From Faecimorpha stercoravium (GTDB taxonomy: Bacteria > Bacillota > Clostridia > Lachnospirales > Bianqueaceae), in assembly GCA_018712555.1 (NCBI GenBank), contig DVGT01000065.1:1-10810 (forward strand): a stretch of DNA of 10,810 bases, read 5' to 3'. This document shows, piece by piece, positions 6,072 through 10,810 of the stretch. The notes below the pieces were generated by a model, which saw only the letters and a program-made list of their open reading frames with translations, was not told the DNA's origin and made no database searches. How positions within the stretch are numbered: the first letter of the stretch is position 1; every line of letters starts with the position of its first letter. Made by a program: the position numbers and the translations under genes.

Positions 6072-7541
6072 ATGTTATATATTGGAATCGATCTGGGAAC
6101 ATCGGCGGTCAAGCTGGTACTCATGGAAAGCGGCGGAAATATCCAGAAGATCGTCTCGAAGGAGTATCCATTGTATTTTCCACATCCAGGATGGTCGGAG
6201 CAGAACCCGGAGGATTGGTGGAATGCGGTGCAGGAAGGGATTCGGGAGCTGATTCAGGATCAAGAGAAAGATCAGATCGCGGGCATCAGCTTCGGAGGAC
6301 AGATGCATGGCCTCGTGGCATTAGATCAGGACGATCAGGTTATCCGTCCGGCAATTCTCTGGAATGACGGTCGAACAGCCCAGGAGACAGAGTATCTCAA
6401 TACGGAGATCGGCAAGGAGAAACTGTCCCAGTATACGGCCAATATTGCGTTTGCGGGATTTACCGCGCCGAAGCTTTTGTGGATGAAGAAGCAGGAACCC
6501 GAGAACTTTGCGAAGATTCGTAGGATCATGCTGCCCAAGGATTACATTGCCTATCGGCTGACAGGAGTGCATTGTACGGATTATTCCGATGCGTCCGGCA
6601 TGCTGCTTCTGGATGTCAAGAACCGATGCTGGTCTGCGGAGATGATGGAAATCTGTGGGGTTCGCAGGGAACAGCTTCCAGACCTGTATGAGAGCTATGA
6701 GAAGGTCGGAGAGGTAAAACCGGACCTGTGCGAGAAGCTGGGATTGCCGGCGCATGTCGTCGTGGCGGCAGGAGCGGGGGATAATGCGGCGGCAGCCGTG
6801 GGCACCGGTACCGTAGGAGACGGACAGTGCAATATTTCTCTGGGAACTTCCGGCACGATTTTTATCTCCAGCGAGGATTTTCGGGTAGACGCGCATAATG
6901 CGCTGCATGCTTTCGCGCATGCGGACGGGCACTATCATCTGATGGGCTGCATGCTGAGCGCGGCCTCTTGCAACAAGTGGTGGATGGATGATATTATCGG
7001 CACGAAAGATTATGCGGGAGAACAGGCCGCCATCCAGAGACTGGGAGAGAACCATGTATATTTCTTGCCCTATTTGATGGGAGAGCGTTCCCCGCATAAT
7101 GACCCAAAGGCACGGGGGACGTTCACGGGACTCAGTATGGACACCACCAGGGCCGATATGACGCAGGCCGTCTTAGAAGGTGTAGCCTTTGCGATCCGTG
7201 ATTCCTTTGAAGTGGCTAAGAAACTGGGCATACAGATCGAAAGGACAAAGATCTGCGGCGGCGGGGCTAAGAGTCCGTTATGGCGCAGGATCATGGCGAA
7301 TGTACTCGGGATTGCGGTGGATATCCCGGCCTGCGAGGAAGGTCCCGGCTATGGCGGCGCGATTCTGGCGGCAGTCGCCTGCGGAGAGTATGCTTCTGTG
7401 GAAGAGGCCGCGGAGAAGCTCATTCGGGTAGTGGATACGGTGGAGCCGGAGCCGGAACTCTGCGCAAAATACGAGAAGCGTTATGAGACTTTTAAGAAGA
7501 TCTATCCTGCATTGAAGCCGCTGTTCCAGACAATGGAATAA
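6072..7541 (+). CDS. xylB: Xylulokinase (FGGY carbohydrate kinase family)
   Basis: Xylulokinase phosphorylates D-xylulose with ATP to D-xylulose 5-phosphate, feeding the pentose phosphate pathway. The 489-residue length is normal. The N-terminal phosphate-binding motif is YIGIDLGTSAVK (3-14, D7), GQMHG (76-80) is the substrate-site motif typical of xylulokinases, and GAGDNAAAAVG (234-244) carries the presumed catalytic base D237. NISLGTSGT (254-262) and ICGGGAKSPLW (394-404) are the ATP-site motifs of the ASKHA fold. The start at 6072 is chosen over an in-frame ATG at 5988, inside the GH2 gene, because AAAGGAGG (6057-6064) is placed seven bases before it and the family starts at this residue. 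It is 13 bases from the GH2 stop. No xylose isomerase, transporter or regulator is in the window, so the true sugar could also be another ketose or pentitol-derived substrate. Confidence 0.92.
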   Translation: MLYIGIDLGTSAVKLVLMESGGNIQKIVSKEYPLYFPHPGWSEQNPEDWWNAVQEGIRELIQDQEKDQIAGISFGGQMHGLVALDQDDQVIRPAILWNDGRTAQETEYLNTEIGKEKLSQYTANIAFAGFTAPKLLWMKKQEPENFAKIRRIMLPKDYIAYRLTGVHCTDYSDASGMLLLDVKNRCWSAEMMEICGVRREQLPDLYESYEKVGEVKPDLCEKLGLPAHVVVAAGAGDNAAAAVGTGTVGDGQCNISLGTSGTIFISSEDFRVDAHNALHAFAHADGHYHLMGCMLSAASCNKWWMDDIIGTKDYAGEQAAIQRLGENHVYFLPYLMGERSPHNDPKARGTFTGLSMDTTRADMTQAVLEGVAFAIRDSFEVAKKLGIQIERTKICGGGAKSPLWRRIMANVLGIAVDIPACEEGPGYGGAILAAVACGEYASVEEAAEKLIRVVDTVEPEPELCAKYEKRYETFKKIYPALKPLFQTME

Positions 7542-7581
7542 GTCCTTTATTGGATTCATAGACTGAAGGCAAAGGGAAAAC

Positions 7582-7586
7582 AGGGG
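7582..7586 (+). promoter_or_regulatory. Weak ribosome binding site supporting a TTG start
   Basis: AGGGG lies ten bases before the TTG at 7597. No in-frame ATG exists near the start of the signal peptide; the first in-frame ATG would fall at residue 37, inside the mature catalytic domain. The weak site and TTG codon suggest low translation compared with neighbouring genes. Confidence 0.5.
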
Positions 7587-7596
7587 AAAATCGGCG

Positions 7597-8751
7597 TTGA
7601 AACGATGGATCGGATGGTTTTTGTGCGTATGCCTGATAGGTCTATGGACTCCGGCGGTACAGGGGCTTGCTGCTTCCGAACTGAATGCACTTTCTGCGGT
7701 TGTGATGGAAGCCTCTACCGGCCGGATTTTGTATGAGAAGAATGCGTATGAGGAACGAGCAATCGCCAGCACCACCAAAATCATGACCCTGATTGTGGCG
7801 CTGGAAGAAGGAAACGAAGAAGAGATCGCAACAGTGAGTGAGCTAGCGGCCTCTCAGCCCAAGGTCAAGATGGGAATGACGGCGGGAGAACAATATAGAC
7901 TCAAGGATCTGTATTATCTGATGATGCTGGAATCGTGGAATGATACGGCCGTGGTGATTGCCGAACATATCGGAGGATCGGTGGAGGCATATTGTGAGAG
8001 GATGACAGAAAAGGCCCGGGAGATCGGTGCATTGCATACGCAGTTTAAGACGCCGAATGGCCTGGATGCGGAGGGACATTATTCGACGGCGGCGGATATG
8101 GCTCGCATTCTGGCGTATGCAATGCAGAATGAGGAATTTTGTGAGATTGTGAATACAGAAAGCTACACCATGAGCACGGCGGACGGAAATAGCCGCAGTG
8201 CGACCGCACACAATCATAATCCGCTTCTGGGGACCTTTGAGGGAACGAATGGGGGAAAGACCGGATATACGGACGAGGCCGGTTTATGCCTCGCGGCAAC
8301 GGCCGAGCGGGATGGCGTGCAGCTTGTCGCGGTGGTTCTCGGCAGTGGATGGCCGCCCCATTCCAATTATCGCGTAGAAGATGCGAAAAAGCTTCTGACG
8401 CTGGGCTTTACAGAATATGGCTTTAAGACGTTGATCGAAGAGGGAGCGCCGGTTGCGGAGACGATCAATGTGACAGGCGGAACCGTCGACTATGTGACGA
8501 CACATGTAACAGAGGGTTTCTCATACTATGTATCGGAAGAGGACGACATCCGGCTCTCTTACGATATTCCGTATTCGATTCCGGCACCGGTAGAAGCGGG
8601 GGACATCGTGGGCGCCGTCAGTATTTATGTGAACGATACGCCTGTGGGTGTACTGGAACTTGCCGCGGATCAGTCCTGCGAGCGGAGAACGCAGTCCTAT
8701 TATTGGGATCGTTTATGGAAGAGCTTTACGTTTTTTATCACACCAATTTGA
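7597..8751 (+). CDS. Second serine-type D-alanyl-D-alanine carboxypeptidase (S11 family), TTG start
   Basis: This 384-residue secreted low-molecular-mass penicillin-binding protein trims D-Ala from peptidoglycan stem peptides. The signal peptide covers about 1-26 (MKRWIGWF, a hydrophobic core, then small residues around VQGLAA). The nucleophile motif is STTK (S58, K61), the second motif is SWN (113-115) in place of the usual SGN, and KTG is at 221-223. The serine and asparagine that matter are kept, so activity is expected. A PBP5-like C-terminal beta domain (about 275-355) follows, and the aromatic end YYWDRLWKSFTFFITPI may associate with the membrane. It is only distantly similar to the carboxypeptidase at 159-1352, so this is not a recent duplication. 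Carboxypeptidase genes next to scpB and rluB are, as I recall, common in Lachnospiraceae. The TTG start lowers certainty of the N-terminus only. Confidence 0.93.
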   Translation: MKRWIGWFLCVCLIGLWTPAVQGLAASELNALSAVVMEASTGRILYEKNAYEERAIASTTKIMTLIVALEEGNEEEIATVSELAASQPKVKMGMTAGEQYRLKDLYYLMMLESWNDTAVVIAEHIGGSVEAYCERMTEKAREIGALHTQFKTPNGLDAEGHYSTAADMARILAYAMQNEEFCEIVNTESYTMSTADGNSRSATAHNHNPLLGTFEGTNGGKTGYTDEAGLCLAATAERDGVQLVAVVLGSGWPPHSNYRVEDAKKLLTLGFTEYGFKTLIEEGAPVAETINVTGGTVDYVTTHVTEGFSYYVSEEDDIRLSYDIPYSIPAPVEAGDIVGAVSIYVNDTPVGVLELAADQSCERRTQSYYWDRLWKSFTFFITPI

Positions 8752-8769
8752 GAAAAAGAGGAGAGGACC

Positions 8770-9510
8770 ATGGAACAAGGGATCAGATTGCAGAAATACA
8801 TGGCGGAGGCAGGAATCGGTTCTCGCAGAAAATGTGAGGAATGGATTTCAAAAGGAATGGTACAGGTCAATGGCCGTGTGGTGACAGAACTGGGAACACG
8901 GGTGAATCCGAAGGAGGACGTGGTTTCTTTTCGGGGAAAGCCTGTGGAGCCGCCATCGGAAACACGTACGACCGTACTGCTGAATAAGCCGGCGGGATAT
9001 GTGACGACGAGCCGTGATCAGTTCGGGCGTCCAGACGTATGCGATCTGGTCAAGATTCCCGGAAAGAGATTATATCCGGTGGGGCGACTGGATTATCAGA
9101 CCACAGGACTCCTTCTTATGACGGATGATGGAGACTTGGCCTATCATCTGACGCATCCGAAGCATCATATCCCTAGGGTGTACGAGGCCCGTGTCAAGGG
9201 GGTGCCAGATCAGGCCGCGATTTCTCGTCTGGAGAGGGGCGTGCGGCTGGACGACGGCTATAAGACCAAACCAGCGCGCGTCCGGATTCTGAAGCAGGAG
9301 ACAGACAGTGCCGTCATAGAATTCACATTATACGAAGGAAAAAACCATCAGGTTCGCCGTATGGCGAAGGCCGTGGGATATCCGGTATTGCGCCTGCGGC
9401 GTGTCGCTATGGGGCCATTGAAACTTGCCGATCTTCCAGAGGGAAAATATCGGATGCTGACGGAGAAAGAGATCGTAATGCTGCGGAAAGCTTCCGGAAT
9501 AAAGGAGTGA
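8770..9510 (+). CDS. rluB: Pseudouridine synthase, RluB/RsuA family (23S rRNA)
   Basis: The RsuA/RluB/E/F family converts a specific uridine of rRNA to pseudouridine. This 246-residue protein has an N-terminal S4 RNA-binding domain (about 5-50: RLQKYMAEAGIGSRRKCEEWI) and a catalytic domain with LLNKPAGYVTT (70-80) and the active-site motif GRLDYQTTGLLLMT, where D108 is the catalytic aspartate. YEGKNHQVRRM (188-198) is the other family hallmark. By homology with Bacillus and Clostridium members it most likely modifies 23S rRNA in helix 89, but RsuA-like 16S specificity cannot be excluded from sequence. A purine-rich GAGGAGAGG site lies just before the ATG. It is 18 bases after the carboxypeptidase gene and seven before the next gene, consistent with one transcript. 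Confidence 0.94.
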   Translation: MEQGIRLQKYMAEAGIGSRRKCEEWISKGMVQVNGRVVTELGTRVNPKEDVVSFRGKPVEPPSETRTTVLLNKPAGYVTTSRDQFGRPDVCDLVKIPGKRLYPVGRLDYQTTGLLLMTDDGDLAYHLTHPKHHIPRVYEARVKGVPDQAAISRLERGVRLDDGYKTKPARVRILKQETDSAVIEFTLYEGKNHQVRRMAKAVGYPVLRLRRVAMGPLKLADLPEGKYRMLTEKEIVMLRKASGIKE

Positions 9511-9517
9511 ACAAGGG

Positions 9518-10618
9518 ATGAACCGATATATTGTAGAGGAAGCGGATCTTGCGTATAATCTGCAGAAAATAAAGGAGAGTACATCGCTCGAGATCATTGG
9601 CGTCGTCAAGGGAAACGGCTATGGAATGGGGCTCGAGTATTTAGCACGCTTTTTGACAGGGCACGGCGTGCGGATGGTGGCAGTCACAGAGTTGGCCGAT
9701 GCGCAGCGTCTGCGGGATCAATATATGGATCAGCCGATCCTGCTGCTGCGTTCTACGCCGCTTCCGGAAGAAGCCGAAAAAATATTGCGCCTGGACTGCA
9801 CGGCTACGATTGGTTCACTGAAGAGCGCATGGGTGTTAAATGAGGCAGCCGCTTCGCATCAGATTCGCGTGAAGGCACATATCAAGATTGATACCGGATT
9901 AACTCGATTCGGTTTTGTTTCTTCAGAAGTTTCGGAAGCTGCCAGAGAGCTCAAGAAATTGGAATGGATTGATTTTGAGGGAATCTATACGCATTTCAGC
10001 AATGCTTATGCAAAGGATGGCCTGACCCGCCGGCAATACGAAATGTTTCGTCAGGCGGTTGCAGAATTTGAAAAAGAGGGATTTTCATTCTCAATGGTAC
10101 ACTGTGCGAATACACCGGCGTTTTTCAATGAGGGATCCCATATTGAAGAGGGAATGACGGCCGTACGTATCGGTTCAGGATGGACGGGACGCGTTATCAC
10201 CTGGCAGCCCCACGGACTGAAGAAAGTCGGCGTGATTGCCAGTGATGTACTCGAGGTGCGAGAGATTTCAAAAGGTACCAAGGTAGGGTACAGCGGAGTA
10301 TTTACTGCGTCGAAACCTATGAAAGTGGCAATTATACCTATCGGTCATTATGATGGATTTGGCATCGAGGGAAAGGATGATATGACCGATCTGAAAACGC
10401 TTGTGGAGACCATGATCTCGAAGCTGAGACGGTACTTGCGCCATGAACGTATGTCTGTGGAAATCGGAGGACATACTTATCCTGTGGTGGGATATGTAGG
10501 CTTGACGAGCATTGCAGTAGATGTCACGTCTTCGGATGTGAAGCCAGGCGACACAGCATACGCGGATGTGTCTCCTCTATTTGTGAATCCTATTATGCAA
10601 AGAGAATATCGAAGATAG
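9518..10618 (+). CDS. Alanine racemase family protein with altered substrate-site motif
   Basis: Alanine racemases are PLP enzymes that make D-alanine for peptidoglycan. This 366-residue protein has both usual domains. VVKGNGYGMG (29-38) carries the PLP Schiff-base lysine K31; KIDTGLTRFGF (123-133) contains the conserved R130; THF (158-160) and HCANTPA (195-201) are the next strands; VRIGSG (216-221) has the arginine expected near the pyridine nitrogen; and Y258 in VGYSG fits the second catalytic base. Two motifs diverge: the usual IPIGYADG reads IPIGHYDG (273-280), and the usual GRICMDQ substrate loop reads GYVGLTS (325-331), losing the conserved Met-Asp pair. So it may be a divergent alanine racemase or one for another amino acid. 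It starts seven bases after rluB, with AAAGGAG ten bases before the ATG overlapping the rluB end. I leave the symbol empty because the substrate is uncertain. Confidence 0.85.
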   Translation: MNRYIVEEADLAYNLQKIKESTSLEIIGVVKGNGYGMGLEYLARFLTGHGVRMVAVTELADAQRLRDQYMDQPILLLRSTPLPEEAEKILRLDCTATIGSLKSAWVLNEAAASHQIRVKAHIKIDTGLTRFGFVSSEVSEAARELKKLEWIDFEGIYTHFSNAYAKDGLTRRQYEMFRQAVAEFEKEGFSFSMVHCANTPAFFNEGSHIEEGMTAVRIGSGWTGRVITWQPHGLKKVGVIASDVLEVREISKGTKVGYSGVFTASKPMKVAIIPIGHYDGFGIEGKDDMTDLKTLVETMISKLRRYLRHERMSVEIGGHTYPVVGYVGLTSIAVDVTSSDVKPGDTAYADVSPLFVNPIMQREYRR

Positions 10619-10650
10619 GATGGACTATTTTTCTTTTGTAAGATTGTGTC

Positions 10651-10679
10651 TTGCAAGTTGCCAGAAGATGGTTTATAAT
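10651..10679 (+). promoter_or_regulatory. Sigma-A-type promoter just upstream of the operon terminator
   Basis: TTGCAA (10651-10656), a 17-base spacer and TATAAT (10674-10679) form a good sigma-A promoter. The expected start near 10686 is only about 28 bases before a strong terminator hairpin, so it would give a transcript of roughly 65 bases or drive a gene past the right edge through a leader terminator. No open reading frame starts between it and the hairpin. Confidence 0.5.
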
Positions 10680-10713
10680 ATCCCGTCTTTGACAGTTTAT
10701 AAGAAGGGAAAAC

Positions 10714-10752
10714 GGCTGAAAGCCTCTTATTTCAAGGCTTTCAGCCATTTTT
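10714..10752 (+). terminator. Intrinsic terminator of the scpA-to-racemase operon
   Basis: A perfect 12-bp stem (GGCTGAAAGCCT, 10714-10725, pairing with 10735-10746) with a nine-base loop is followed by ATTTTTC. It lies 96 bases after the racemase-family stop codon, and no other gene lies between. On the opposite strand the tail is weaker (GTTTTCCC), so it works mainly rightward. Confidence 0.92.
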
Positions 10753-10810
10753 CTTTCTGCTTCGAACTGTGCTATATTTTATCTTGCGTCATTTTTGTTG
10801 TTTTGTTTCT

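Larger units (their letters stand above)
2084..10752 (+). other. Predicted seven-gene transcription unit, scpA to the racemase-family gene
   Basis: Seven same-strand genes lie between one strong promoter and one strong terminator. Successive junctions are a 77-base overlap and gaps of 20, 13, 55, 18 and 7 bases. I saw no terminator-like hairpin in any internal gap. The 55-base gap before the second carboxypeptidase gene is the only likely place for an extra internal promoter, but no clear one is visible there. Confidence 0.7.

Noticed and set aside
6321..7097. A 258-residue open frame on the minus strand opposite the kinase gene.
   Set aside because: It is antisense to well-conserved kinase motifs, has no recognisable domain and is rich in residues expected from reversed codons; it is a shadow of xylB.
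7542..7596. The 55-base gap before the second carboxypeptidase examined for a terminator or promoter.
   Set aside because: No stem with a T-run and no paired -35/-10 boxes could be found; the gap does not break the operon on sequence evidence.

Overview
The window looks like chromosomal DNA from a spore-forming anaerobic Bacillota (Clostridia, most likely Lachnospiraceae). The reasons are the AGGAGG-type ribosome binding sites, the sigma-A-type promoters, the protein families present, and a scpA-scpB-dac-rluB gene order that I recall from that group. No rRNA, tRNA, CRISPR array, insertion sequence or phage gene is visible.

Layout. Left edge (1-158): no gene that can be called securely, but a good intrinsic terminator for the first gene. 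159-1352 (minus): a secreted D-alanyl-D-alanine carboxypeptidase with its own upstream signals, including a possible sporulation sigma-E-like promoter. 1353-1519: a divergent intergenic region that also carries a sigma-A-like promoter facing right. 1520-2017 (plus): a small zinc-ribbon protein with a charged helical tail, closed by a strong terminator at 2025-2054. From a perfect-consensus promoter at 2084-2112, seven genes follow on the plus strand with gaps of 55 bases or less: scpA, scpB (overlapping scpA by 77 bases), a glycoside hydrolase family 2 enzyme, a xylulokinase-type sugar kinase, a second D-Ala-D-Ala carboxypeptidase, an RluB/RsuA-type pseudouridine synthase and an alanine-racemase-family protein. 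A 12-bp-stem terminator at 10714-10752 ends the run.

How the genes fit together. ScpA and ScpB are the non-SMC subunits of condensin. The carboxypeptidases and the racemase-like protein concern D-alanine and peptidoglycan. The pseudouridine synthase modifies rRNA. The GH2 enzyme and the sugar kinase form a two-gene carbohydrate cassette that seems to interrupt an otherwise housekeeping operon.

Most of the window is ordinary housekeeping sequence and I see no clear new defence or mobile system. The points worth a second look are the GH2-kinase cassette inside the scp operon, the racemase-like protein with an altered active-site loop, the acidic ScpA tail that shares DNA with the scpB start, the sigma-E-like promoter, the zinc-ribbon protein with a repeat-like tail, and a promoter lying directly before the last terminator.
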